Shown here: piece after piece, positions 11,638-19,636 of the stretch
Position numbering within the stretch: the stretch's first letter is position 1
How the letters are laid out: every line of letters begins with the position of its first letter
NCBI GenBank assembly: GCA_025435555.1
Contig: JAIWWG010000184.1
Location: 1 to 22,864, forward strand
Length of the DNA stretch: 22,864 nt
Origin: Chytriomyces cf. hyalinus JEL632
Lineage: Eukaryota; Chytridiomycota; Chytridiomycetes; Chytridiales; Chytriomycetaceae
Direction of reading: 5' to 3'
Program-made: the position numbers and the translations under genes
The notes under the pieces: generated by a model
Database searches by the model: none
What the model saw: only the letters and a program-made list of their open reading frames with translations
Told to the model about the DNA's origin: nothing

Positions 11638-11655
11638 AAAAAAAGTCTGTTTGAA
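11638..11655 (+). promoter_or_regulatory. Very short 5' leader of element A with A-run
   Basis: Only 18 nt separate the telomeric junction from the ORF1 ATG, beginning with seven A and then GTCTGTTTGAA. Element B starts with a similar A7 plus CTTTCTCGAAAT. No TATA box or known initiator can be assigned. Any promoter must lie in this leader, inside ORF1, or in the upstream neighbouring copy. Confidence 0.55.
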
Positions 11656-13539
11656 ATGTCCACGGTCATCAAAAGCAGCAGCACCAACACCAAGCACCCG
11701 TTCGTGATGCTGGAGCTCAACATCGCAAAGCGCCTCAAGGGGACGGCTCGCTGTCCCGTGGCGGGATGCGGGTCGGCCTCTCTGAAGAGCCTTGGGGTGG
11801 GAGGGAATCCGAACCAGTTTGGGTTCTCCACCATCCAAATGCAGTGCACCACGTGCACCAAACGTTGCAGACTCAACGCAGCGCTGAAGGCAGGAGGGTC
11901 GGCCTCTGCGGACCTGTACGCAGAGTGGGAGAAGGCTTTCGGTAAGCTGGTCCCAGTCACTTCCACCACAGGCACAGCAGCAAAGCGCCGCCGCCAGAAC
12001 TCCGAAGCAGACACTGCCACTGCAGTCTCTACTTCCACACCCAGTGCTTCCCAGAGTCGTCTGATCCAACAGACCCTCTCATTTGCTGCAGCCACCGCTG
12101 GCCGCTCTGTGGATCAGCCACCAGCAGGCTCAGCAGGCTCAGCAAGCACAGCAACAACCTCAACAACCAATCTCACCACCCCAGCTGGTTCCGCAGGCCT
12201 TCCACAGAGCGAATTCAGCTTCATGGCACCCGCGCCAGCCATGCAGACCACCGCTGCAGCCTCCGAAATGTCGCCATCAGTGATTTCGAATGCATTTCCA
12301 CCCCCTGCTGTGCCTGCCACAGCTGTCAACTGGCAGCAGCGTGCAGAGGCAGCAGAGGCCGCTACAGCTTCCCTTCAGACGCAGCTGCAGTCCCTGATTG
12401 CGCTGCTGGCCCAGCTGGTCACCCAGATGCAGCAGGGCTCAGTTGGTGTGGGTAAGTCATCAGGCACAGCAAATGAGTGTCAGCCAACTGTGGCGCAGCC
12501 ATTGAGCACAGCAACAGCCCTCTTGGCTTCCATCAGTGCTTCAACTGCTCCCACGCTCGCAGCACCAACTCCCAATGGAGCCCAGTCCACCCACGTGCAG
12601 CCCCATGTGCGTACCTCTCGAAAAAGCGGTCGTGGAGGTCGCACTGGACCTGGAGGGCGTATTGTCCCAGGTGCTGCCCCTGCCTCAACAACAACTGTTT
12701 CTGTACCCGTTGCTGTTGAAAACACTTCCACACAGGTTGTTGAAGCCGCCTGGTCCACTGTTGCACGTAATGGAACGCGTCGTGCCCCTCCACCATCTTG
12801 CGAATCTCGTCAACGCGCGCCGCAAACTCAGCAGCAGTATGATGAAAAAACACACCGCATGCGTCAAAAGAAGGCATTACAGATGGCGAAAGCTGTCCCT
12901 GAACCGAAAAAGTTTGCAGTGATCCGTGTTGAACTCCACAGCAGTCGTCAGTTGCGCGGATGTTCCTTCCGGGACCGGAAACATTTGATCGATGCGTTTG
13001 TGGGACAGATGGGGGTTCGCCACAATGTGGCTCTTACCTCATCTATTGGTAACTCCATCATTGAGCTGTATTGTCCGACTGATGTTGTTCTGGAAGTGGT
13101 GCGAGTTCTTAGGGAGCGTGGCCAACAAGTCCTCCTTGCAGCCTTCAACCCACTCATATCCGACATTGACGGAAATCGCCTTGACTCCACCCAGACAGAA
13201 AAAGCTGCCAAGCGCCTCGCGTTTTTGTGCAAAGCCGCACGTACTGTCAATCTCCGTGCTGCCATCCTTGCCGGTGCCTCTCAGCAACTCAAGGAAGCCA
13301 CGCAGAAAGTGTTTGAAACCATCCGAGGCTCCCCATCCGACTCCCTTCTTGCACCCCCACGCCCCCACCGTAGCGCGTTTGCGAAATTTGCTGCCCCAGA
13401 CACACTGTCGCTAACTGATTTTGTGACTCTCGACCCAGTTCCGGAATCTACTGAGTTTGTCGATAGTCAAGACGATGTTGCCATGTCTGTGTCCAATCTG
13501 GATCTTGGTCCCGCGGCTGACGCCGCCGACCAAGAATGA
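11656..13539 (+). CDS. Element A ORF1 protein (zinc-ribbon-like and RRM-like), copy 3
   Basis: This 627-residue ORF1 protein probably binds element RNA and forms the RNP that delivers it to telomeres. Residues 33-71 hold a zinc-ribbon-like cysteine set: CPVAGC, then about 25 residues containing GNPNQFG, then CTTCTKRC. Residues ~75-225 are rich in Ala, Ser, Thr and Gln. Residues ~226-260 form a probable amphipathic helix or coiled coil starting WQQRAEAAEAA. Residues 319-336 are a basic RTSRKSGRGG patch. Residues ~418-500 look like an RRM-type fold, with SSIGNSIIELYC (462-473) as a beta-strand segment. The ATG at 11656 is the first possible start after the telomeric junction. TGA at 13537-13539 overlaps the ORF2 ATG. 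Domain names are inferred by eye from motifs; LINE ORF1 identity rests on position and composition. Confidence 0.92.
   Translation: MSTVIKSSSTNTKHPFVMLELNIAKRLKGTARCPVAGCGSASLKSLGVGGNPNQFGFSTIQMQCTTCTKRCRLNAALKAGGSASADLYAEWEKAFGKLVPVTSTTGTAAKRRRQNSEADTATAVSTSTPSASQSRLIQQTLSFAAATAGRSVDQPPAGSAGSASTATTSTTNLTTPAGSAGLPQSEFSFMAPAPAMQTTAAASEMSPSVISNAFPPPAVPATAVNWQQRAEAAEAATASLQTQLQSLIALLAQLVTQMQQGSVGVGKSSGTANECQPTVAQPLSTATALLASISASTAPTLAAPTPNGAQSTHVQPHVRTSRKSGRGGRTGPGGRIVPGAAPASTTTVSVPVAVENTSTQVVEAAWSTVARNGTRRAPPPSCESRQRAPQTQQQYDEKTHRMRQKKALQMAKAVPEPKKFAVIRVELHSSRQLRGCSFRDRKHLIDAFVGQMGVRHNVALTSSIGNSIIELYCPTDVVLEVVRVLRERGQQVLLAAFNPLISDIDGNRLDSTQTEKAAKRLAFLCKAARTVNLRAAILAGASQQLKEATQKVFETIRGSPSDSLLAPPRPHRSAFAKFAAPDTLSLTDFVTLDPVPESTEFVDSQDDVAMSVSNLDLGPAADAADQE
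13536..13539 (+). promoter_or_regulatory. ATGA stop/start overlap coupling ORF1 to ORF2
   Basis: The ORF1 stop TGA and the ORF2 start ATG share bases as ATGA. The same arrangement is at 7621-7624 and 1710-1713. Stop-start coupling of this kind is established for some bicistronic LINE RNAs, for example UAAUG in SART1. Its use here is inferred. Confidence 0.75.
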
Positions 13540-16500
13540 TCAAAATCGCATTTTCGAATCTCAACGGGCTGTCTGGCAAAGCCGAAGAAGTCCTGAGATT
13601 CAAGTCTGCGCAATCTGTTGACCTTTCTTTAATGGTGGAAACGTGGCTCTCCCCAACATCCTCCATTCCTTTTCGACCACACCTATTTAATATCACAAGT
13701 ACAAACACGGAGGCAATTGCGGGAGGTCGGCGCAATTTTGGCGGCATTTTGGCGTTCTCAACTGCAACTCTCTCCCCCCAATTCCGAGTTATCTATGAAG
13801 ATCCCTTGGGGTTCTATTGCGCAATGCGCATCTCTGATCTTATCCTCATCACTGCCTACATCCCCCCCTCTGCTGACAATCGGGTAATCGGGGACATGCT
13901 TCAAAAAGCGGAAACGTTATCTGAAGGCTTTACGTTGCGTTGTCTTTTGGTTGGCGATCTGAACGCACGGATGACGGATGCTGGTGATTCACTCACAAAC
14001 ACACGTGGAACGTATATGCAGCAGGAACTGTTCAACTCTGGACTTGCGCTTCAAATCCCGGAGTCTGGGAAATGGACGTCGTGGGCTGGTGGTGGTCGAG
14101 GGATTCCGGATGTTGTACTCTCGAGCTTCCCAGTCTCTAACCTCACAGTTCATGAAGGCGAGTCACTTGGAGGTTCGGACCATCGGCCGCTGACATTTTC
14201 TGTGCCACTGGATGTCGAAACCAAGCCCAAGTCTTTTGCGCGCTGGAATGTTCGTCGCCTCACAACTGCCAAATACCATCAGCGTTTTGCTGAGGAGCTG
14301 GAGTCCACGCAGCAGGAGATCATGGATCAACTGGAATTGCTGCGAACACGCTTGGAAAGCCCTGCTGTGGGATACGTTGCGGGTGTATCACAGTGCGATG
14401 CACACACCGTGGCACCTGCAGTAGGCGCCAACCCTCCGGGAAGTACTTCCCATGCTTCTCTTGATCCTGTTACCCACACTGCAGATTGCCCCAGAGCCAC
14501 CACTCACATGTCTGACAGTCCTTCTCAGTCCGCTGGTCCATCCCACTCCCATCCACGTTCTGTCGATGCTCCCAACCCATCTACGCAGCAGGACATGTGC
14601 TTATGCCTGGAATTGCTGCGAACGAGCTTTGAAAGCCCTGCTGTGGGGTACATCGCGGGTGCATCACAGTGCGATGCACACACCGCGGTACCTGCAGTAG
14701 GCGCTCCCCTCCCGGGAAGTACTTCTCGCTCCTCGCTCTTGAACAATACTCACACACCAAACCGTGCTAGAACTCAAGAGTTGATCAACGAGGCCTGGGA
14801 ACACTTCCTGTCATGGGTCCGAAATGCTGCGTCAAAGTCAATTGGTGTCCTCCAAGTCTCTGACCATCTGCCATCGGAGTTTTGGACTGATGAGCTTGAA
14901 CAAAGTCGGGACAACGTGCAGCAAGAACTTGCGAACGTGCAACAGGAAATCGAGCGTGGCCAGTTGTCTCGTCTCGAAATCAAACGCCTTGCTTCCGAAC
15001 TGACCAACACTCAGCGTGCTTACCGGGCGGATCTGACCACACGCAAGCGCGTGCTCTTCGAAGATGCTGTCGATAAGCTCACAGTCCCACAAAACATGTC
15101 CTCGTTCATGCGCATGGTAAAAGGAGCCAAGTCGCGAAAAGACCGCACTGTCTGCAAACTGGACCCGGCGAAAATCAATGAACACGCTGCCCATTTTCGA
15201 ACTACCTTTGGAGCACCTCCGACTGGACATCCCCAACCTGGACCCCCTGCGCTTGAGGAAATCCAGTCGCGTCCAACTCAGGAAGTCTTCAACCCGGATG
15301 CGATCATGTCTGCGATTGCTGGACTCCCACTCGGAAAGGCTACTGGATCCGATGGAATTCCTGCTGAACTCATCAAAGCCGGTGGCGATCTCATGGCTGA
15401 CGTTCTCAGTGTTTTCCTGCCCATGGTCCATGCTGCTGCAACTATTCCATCTGACTGGAGGAAGGCGCTCATTGTGCCAGTCTTCAAGAAGAAGGGATCT
15501 GATCAGGACATTGCAAACTACCGACCTATTGCACTGACAAGTACGATACGACGACTCTACGAGCGGCTGCTTGTTCCTGAACTTGGACCCGTAATGCAAC
15601 AACTCGATGACTTTCAAGGTGGCTTCAGACCCGGTCGGTCCTCGCTCGATCAAGCCATGGTTCTCCACGAAACCCTGAACACCAATGAACATGCTTCGAC
15701 TATCCTGCTGGACATCAAAGCGGCATATGACGAAGTCGATCGAAGGGTTCTTTGGCAAATGCTCACACAAGTCTTCGGCCTGGACGAATTCATGCTTGCA
15801 CGGCTCCAGGATCTTTTCGATCACAACTCGTGCTGTCTGGTGGTGGCTGGCGTGATTAGTGATCCGATTGACAACGAACGAGGTCTTTTGCAGGGTGCTA
15901 CTCTGTCCCCGATTTTGTTCAACTGTCACATCCATGGTCTCTCAATTCGGCTACGTGCTCCTGGAATCCCGCGAATTCGAATCAACGGTATCCATCTCAA
16001 TAACCTCCTGTTTGCAGACGATACGTCCTTGGTAGCTGCAAATCAACATGATCTCGCAGTCCTGCTCCGAACGTGTGAGGAATGGTCCAACACTGTCGGC
16101 ATCCGGTTCTCGCCATCCAAGTGCATCTATCTCGGTCCTGTTCCAGCACTACGTGATGTACCTCTCAAGCTCTACAACGTGGACCTTCCATCCCAGCAAT
16201 GTGCCCCGTATCTCGGCATCCCTTTTGGCCAACACGGAATCAACTGGGCTCTGCTGGCAAAGGAACGAACTTCAAAAGCGCGTGGTGTCATTGTGGCGCT
16301 GGCATCGGTAGGTATGAATGCAATGGGCTGGGCTCCTGCAGCTTCTGTTACTATCTACAGGAGTTTCATTCGGCCGGTCCTTGAATATGGCATTGCTCTC
16401 AAGCTCCCATCCGCGTCCACGCTCAAGTTGTACGAGTCGGTCCAACGTCTTGCACTACGGACTCTCACATCAACACCCCGCAACACGTCCACTGCCGCTC

Positions 16501-17357
16501 TCCACAAGCTGCTGCAAGTCGAACCATTCAAACACCGTGCTACCGAGCTCAATCTCATGTGGTCCTCCCGATTGCATAACTCAACTGATCGTTCTATCCC
16601 GGCTGTTCGTTTCTGGCGCGGCGCTCTGCTTGGTGCTGACAAACCATTTCAGGAATGTCTTCCCCGCCTTGCTCGCTCCAACCCACTTGTGACTCATGTG
16701 GATGCTAAATGGATTGATTTTCGACAGCAACCACTGGTTCCCCCACCTCCAGCTGAAGTTCCGTTCCGGTACCCTCCGAAGCCAAAACAAGCGCTGTCTG
16801 ACAATGCTCGCAAGAAGCTGCGCAAGGAATCCATCGTCAACCTGGACAACAACCTGGACACCATTGCTGGCGCAATCCAAGTCGAAACCAAAGACCCAGT
16901 CCGGCCGTATCTGACTGCCTGCAAGGGAATTGACCGCAAGACACGCAACAACATCCTTCGCTGGACTCTTGGTGCCGTCACCCGACACGAACCGTGCCTC
17001 AAGTGCAACGACGTACTGACCCGATCCCATGCTGCTGACTGTTCTGGTGCCACTGCTCTCCTGCGCATCAACTGGGACACGCTTGCACCTCCTGCCGGCC
17101 GAATGACCTGGCTTGATACGATCCTGAATGAAGTCCGGAATACACCGCCCTCCGAAATCGACACGTACACCGAAGTCTCTTCTGCCGTAGCTCTCATCTA
17201 CACCGAATGTCGCCACCTCCAACAGCAAGCCAATGGCTACTGGGCCGAGCCAGATGCACCCGCACGACCACTGCCGCCTCGAAGACCGCGAAATCGCATA
17301 CCTCAACCCGGGGGAGCCCCGCTTGGGCGACCACGGCAAAACCCGGAGCCTGGATAA
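13536..17357 (+). CDS. Element A ORF2 protein: APE endonuclease and reverse transcriptase, copy 3
   Basis: This is the complete 1,273-residue LINE polyprotein. The APE-type endonuclease (~1-230) has NLNG 8-11, ETW 35-37, GDLNA 140-144, PDVVLSS 191-197 and GGSDHRPL 212-219. The linker (~230-590) contains a duplicated ESPAVGY segment and a Gln/Glu-rich helical stretch. The RT (~600-930) has GKATGSDGIPAELI, VPVFKKKG, NYRPIALTS, GGFRPGRSS, LDIKAAYD (D726), QGATLSPILFN, LLFADDTSLV (D828, D829) and PYLGIPFG. The C-terminal CX2CX7HX3C finger comprises C1154, C1157, H1165 and C1169. The tail is basic and proline-rich. No RNase H motif is seen. All catalytic acids of both enzymes are present, so it looks active. 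Translation probably depends on re-initiation at the ATGA overlap. Confidence 0.97.
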   Translation: MIKIAFSNLNGLSGKAEEVLRFKSAQSVDLSLMVETWLSPTSSIPFRPHLFNITSTNTEAIAGGRRNFGGILAFSTATLSPQFRVIYEDPLGFYCAMRISDLILITAYIPPSADNRVIGDMLQKAETLSEGFTLRCLLVGDLNARMTDAGDSLTNTRGTYMQQELFNSGLALQIPESGKWTSWAGGGRGIPDVVLSSFPVSNLTVHEGESLGGSDHRPLTFSVPLDVETKPKSFARWNVRRLTTAKYHQRFAEELESTQQEIMDQLELLRTRLESPAVGYVAGVSQCDAHTVAPAVGANPPGSTSHASLDPVTHTADCPRATTHMSDSPSQSAGPSHSHPRSVDAPNPSTQQDMCLCLELLRTSFESPAVGYIAGASQCDAHTAVPAVGAPLPGSTSRSSLLNNTHTPNRARTQELINEAWEHFLSWVRNAASKSIGVLQVSDHLPSEFWTDELEQSRDNVQQELANVQQEIERGQLSRLEIKRLASELTNTQRAYRADLTTRKRVLFEDAVDKLTVPQNMSSFMRMVKGAKSRKDRTVCKLDPAKINEHAAHFRTTFGAPPTGHPQPGPPALEEIQSRPTQEVFNPDAIMSAIAGLPLGKATGSDGIPAELIKAGGDLMADVLSVFLPMVHAAATIPSDWRKALIVPVFKKKGSDQDIANYRPIALTSTIRRLYERLLVPELGPVMQQLDDFQGGFRPGRSSLDQAMVLHETLNTNEHASTILLDIKAAYDEVDRRVLWQMLTQVFGLDEFMLARLQDLFDHNSCCLVVAGVISDPIDNERGLLQGATLSPILFNCHIHGLSIRLRAPGIPRIRINGIHLNNLLFADDTSLVAANQHDLAVLLRTCEEWSNTVGIRFSPSKCIYLGPVPALRDVPLKLYNVDLPSQQCAPYLGIPFGQHGINWALLAKERTSKARGVIVALASVGMNAMGWAPAASVTIYRSFIRPVLEYGIALKLPSASTLKLYESVQRLALRTLTSTPRNTSTAALHKLLQVEPFKHRATELNLMWSSRLHNSTDRSIPAVRFWRGALLGADKPFQECLPRLARSNPLVTHVDAKWIDFRQQPLVPPPPAEVPFRYPPKPKQALSDNARKKLRKESIVNLDNNLDTIAGAIQVETKDPVRPYLTACKGIDRKTRNNILRWTLGAVTRHEPCLKCNDVLTRSHAADCSGATALLRINWDTLAPPAGRMTWLDTILNEVRNTPPSEIDTYTEVSSAVALIYTECRHLQQQANGYWAEPDAPARPLPPRRPRNRIPQPGGAPLGRPRQNPEPG
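14307..14725 (+). repeat. Internal direct duplication within ORF2 linker (copy 3)
   Basis: Segments 14307-14449 and 14583-14725 are similar direct repeats, offset by 276 nt and in the same reading frame. They encode ESPAVGYVAG and ESPAVGYIAG versions of one module in the endonuclease-RT linker. Scattered differences show the duplication is older than the separation of the A copies, all of which carry it. Confidence 0.9.
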
Positions 17358-17552
17358 TCAACCGTCAAGCCCGAACTGACCATACATATCTTATTACCTT
17401 TACCGATCATCTGTTTTCTTAACATTTCCGCACTTTACTTCTGATTCTTTGGAGTTCTTGAACTTTTTTTGAGTGATTTTTGCTATCTTTCAACCCCGCA
17501 CTTGTGTTACTGTGTAACTTGATTAAAAGAAACTGAAAACGTTAGGGTTAGG
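17358..17552 (+). other. Element A 3' UTR and telomeric 3' end, copy 3
   Basis: This is the 195-nt T-rich tail after the ORF2 stop. The inverted repeat GTTAC (17506-17510), loop TGT, GTAAC (17514-17518) could form a small hairpin. ATTAAA at 17522-17527 is followed by a 13-nt spacer ending ACTGAAAAC and then GTTAGGGTTAGG from 17541. The last ~31 nt are nearly the same in element B, which makes this the best candidate for the RT recognition and priming site. Confidence 0.8.
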
Positions 17553-17553
17553 G
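17541..17553 (+). repeat. Telomeric junction A3/B (13 nt)
   Basis: GTTAGGGTTAGGG carries one G more than the other internal junctions. The extra G may belong to the target site or to the 5' end of B. Confidence 0.9.
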
Positions 17554-17554
17554 A

Positions 17555-17992
17555 AAAAAACTTTCTCGAAATTGTGTTGTTGTTGTCCAAGCAGCAACCC
17601 GCCAACCTGCAACCACCAACACCAACAGCGCACCGCCAACACTCTCTGCAACTGGCCACCGGCCACCATCCTTCAGTATTAGCTCTCCCGCAGAGATCTA
17701 CAGTGCTGCAGAACTCGAGCTCTGGAATCTCGCAAAAGGCCGCCTCGTTTGCCCACACTGTGGCAACAGAAAGATCAACGCAGGCGCTGCTGGCAACCCC
17801 AACTCTCTGGGTGCAACCAAACGGTCCCTTGCGTGCAACAAGAACCCTCAGTGCTCCAGGCCCCGGCTTCTGGAATTCTGTCTTGGTCTTGATCACGATC
17901 CAGACTCACCTACACACGACATCTTCACCAAGGCGCAAGCTGTCAAGCAGATCTATACAGATCTGAAATCAGCGCGAAAAAGCGGTCTAGGA
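17555..17992 (+). other. In-frame ATG-less N-terminal extension of element B ORF1
   Basis: The frame of the B ORF is open upstream of its first ATG (17993) all the way to the TAG within the telomeric junction (17549-17551), giving 146 extra codons. They encode SFSISSPAEIYSAAELELW followed by a zinc-ribbon-like motif. This motif has CPHC (Cys codons at 17750 and 17759), GNPNSLG, and CNKNPQC (Cys codons at 17834 and 17852). It lines up with CPVAGC...GNPNQFG...CTTC of element A ORF1. The region is therefore almost certainly translated. Initiation must use a non-AUG codon, or an ATG has been lost by mutation or by an indel near the 5' end. Confidence 0.8.
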
Positions 17993-19636
17993 ATGGCCAG
18001 CAAGACTGCTGGCAAGGGTGCTGCATCCAAGTTGGTGCAGCCAATTCTCTCTTTTTCAAGTGGCAAAGCAGCAACAACAGCAGCAACTCCATCAGTTCAA
18101 CTCGGATCCTCCCGAAACCTCGTCCAAAGCATAGAGACCACTCCCGCTATGCAGCGGGACTGGTCTCTTGCCTCCTCCTCCTCGTCCTCCTCCTCCCAAA
18201 TCGATCCTGTGCAGTCTGAGTCCCCTCTCACTCCCAAGCAGGCCCAGAAACGAGCGCGCGAGTCTGACAGCCCACCCCAGGCACATCAGAACCCCCCGAC
18301 GGCCCCTCTAGACGATGCTGCTGTCGAAAACAACGAATTAAATTGCGATCTGAGTGATCTGGCTGCTGTCTTTGATGGCAGTCAGCACAAAGCCCAGATG
18401 ATCATGAGCTTTATTCAACGAATCATCAACCAATCGAACCAGCAGCACGGCGAGGCCATCCAGGTGCTACTACGAGACAGGGAATCGAAAATCGCGGAGC
18501 AGGAGCACCAGATTGAGCAGCAGCGCGTCGAAATTCAGGAACTTAGGCAAATCATCGAACATGGAACACCAGCAGCATCGAATGGACCCCCAGCAGTGAC
18601 AGCACCGGCGGCATGGCAGGTCCAGCAGCGTGGTGCTGCACCTTCTCGCAGTGGTAAGCGTGTTGGCCGTGGTGGAGCAGTGGTGGGATCACTGCGGAGC
18701 ACACCTGCAACCAATGGTCCAGCATCATATGCCGCTGCAGTTCAGCAGACGTCCACACCAAACCCAGTTCGTCAGTTCCCATCGTATGCCGAAAAGCTCA
18801 AGCAAGCCAAGCAAGAGCAGACAGCAGCAGCTCAAGCAGCCTCCAATCTGGAACTACTGGCTGATCTCAAGAAGCAACAAGAACGTCGTACCAACCCACC
18901 CATTCGTCGGGAGCCAGTCGAGTACAAGTCCTTCATTATCGAGAACCCACTTGGGAACAGGACACGTTTTGTCCAGAACCCACTGCGGCGCATTCGAAGC
19001 ATCCTTGCTGACGAGTACAAAGTCCCTCGCACTATCCGTGAGATCAGCTACATTGGTGCAGCCAAGTCCACCCTCGAGATTTTCATCAAGGTCTCAGACT
19101 ATGATGATGCAATCACCAAGCTCTCAACACCCCTCGACCCAAGTCTTCCGTCCATCTTTGTGACATCCAACCTTGCCCAAGTACCAGACCACCGAGTGTT
19201 TGGCCTCCCCCCCCACCTTGCTCCCAGTGAACAGCAGATGGAGGAGGCCCTCGTAAGGCGCCGTGCTGTCATGCTGGAACGTGCCTTGCGTGAACGTGTC
19301 CCAGTCATGTGCAGCGTGGCTACATCCAATGTCGACAGCTACTTGAAGAACCGAATCTACACAGCAGCCCTTATCCTATTTGAATCAGGATCCCTCAAGC
19401 CATTCCTATTCCCAAATGACATCTCCCGTACAAATCTCGATGCACTCAAAGCCGCAGCAGACAATTTGATCAGAGACGGAGAACTCCGCCCCCTCGAAGC
19501 CTCAGCGGAGCAAGTTAATCTAGTTGCAAAGCGATGTGAACTCCCCAAAGAGGAAGCAAAGCAGCAAGTCAAGAACTTTATTCGTGCCTTTCCACTATCA
19601 GCTCTGGCAGAGTGTCAAGCTGAAGCAGATTCATGA
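17993..19636 (+). CDS. Element B ORF1-like protein (coiled coil plus RRM-like)
   Basis: These are 547 residues from the first in-frame ATG. The real protein probably begins upstream and includes the zinc-ribbon-like extension at 17555-17992. Features in order: a Ser-rich run (~60-70); PKQAQKRARE, a possible nuclear-localisation sequence; a predicted coiled coil from ~158 to 191 (VLLRDRESKIAEQEHQI); a basic RSGKRVGRGG patch; an RRM-like region from about 311 (YKSFIIENPLGN) containing ISYIGAAKSTLEIFI (351-365); and a helical C-terminal domain. The order zinc ribbon, coiled coil, RG patch, RRM-like core matches element A ORF1, although sequence identity is low. The likely role is binding its own RNA within an RNP that also recruits the A ORF2 enzyme; this is inferred. 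The stop is TGA at 19634-19636. Confidence 0.88.
   Translation: MASKTAGKGAASKLVQPILSFSSGKAATTAATPSVQLGSSRNLVQSIETTPAMQRDWSLASSSSSSSSQIDPVQSESPLTPKQAQKRARESDSPPQAHQNPPTAPLDDAAVENNELNCDLSDLAAVFDGSQHKAQMIMSFIQRIINQSNQQHGEAIQVLLRDRESKIAEQEHQIEQQRVEIQELRQIIEHGTPAASNGPPAVTAPAAWQVQQRGAAPSRSGKRVGRGGAVVGSLRSTPATNGPASYAAAVQQTSTPNPVRQFPSYAEKLKQAKQEQTAAAQAASNLELLADLKKQQERRTNPPIRREPVEYKSFIIENPLGNRTRFVQNPLRRIRSILADEYKVPRTIREISYIGAAKSTLEIFIKVSDYDDAITKLSTPLDPSLPSIFVTSNLAQVPDHRVFGLPPHLAPSEQQMEEALVRRRAVMLERALRERVPVMCSVATSNVDSYLKNRIYTAALILFESGSLKPFLFPNDISRTNLDALKAAADNLIRDGELRPLEASAEQVNLVAKRCELPKEEAKQQVKNFIRAFPLSALAECQAEADS

Larger units (their letters stand above)
11638..17552 (+). mobile_element. Telomeric LINE element A, copy 3 (intact reference copy)
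   Basis: This 5,915-bp element has both ORFs open and both termini present. It begins AAAAAAAGTCTG directly after GTTAGGGTTAGG and ends in GTTAGGGTTAGG, with one additional G at 17553 before element B. The order is an 18-nt 5' leader, ORF1 (627 codons), a 4-nt overlap, ORF2 (1,273 codons) and a 195-nt 3' UTR. It has the organisation of telomere-specific LINEs such as SART and TRAS of silkworm: APE endonuclease, two ORFs, and insertion in telomeric repeats. Sequence relationship to those families is not claimed. This is the copy most likely to be transposition-competent. Confidence 0.97.

Noticed and set aside
12451-12457. GGTAAGT, a strong splice-donor-like sequence within ORF1 (also at 6536 and 631)
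   Set aside because: The reading frame is open on both sides and the protein continues without loss. No convincing acceptor was found, so there is no evidence of an intron.
14838-15935. A 365-codon open frame on the - strand, repeated at 3006-4103 and 8923-10020
   Set aside because: It lies exactly opposite the conserved RT core and has no recognisable domain. It is the antisense shadow of ORF2 and repeats only because the element repeats.
16900-17357. A possible RNase H domain at the ORF2 C-terminus
   Set aside because: No DEDD-type pattern is visible. The region holds a CX2CX7HX3C finger and a basic, proline-rich tail instead.
17574-17966. An alternative 130-codon frame at the start of element B (GTG start)
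   Set aside because: It has no ATG and low-complexity content. The other frame over the same bases encodes the zinc-ribbon-like motif conserved with element A.
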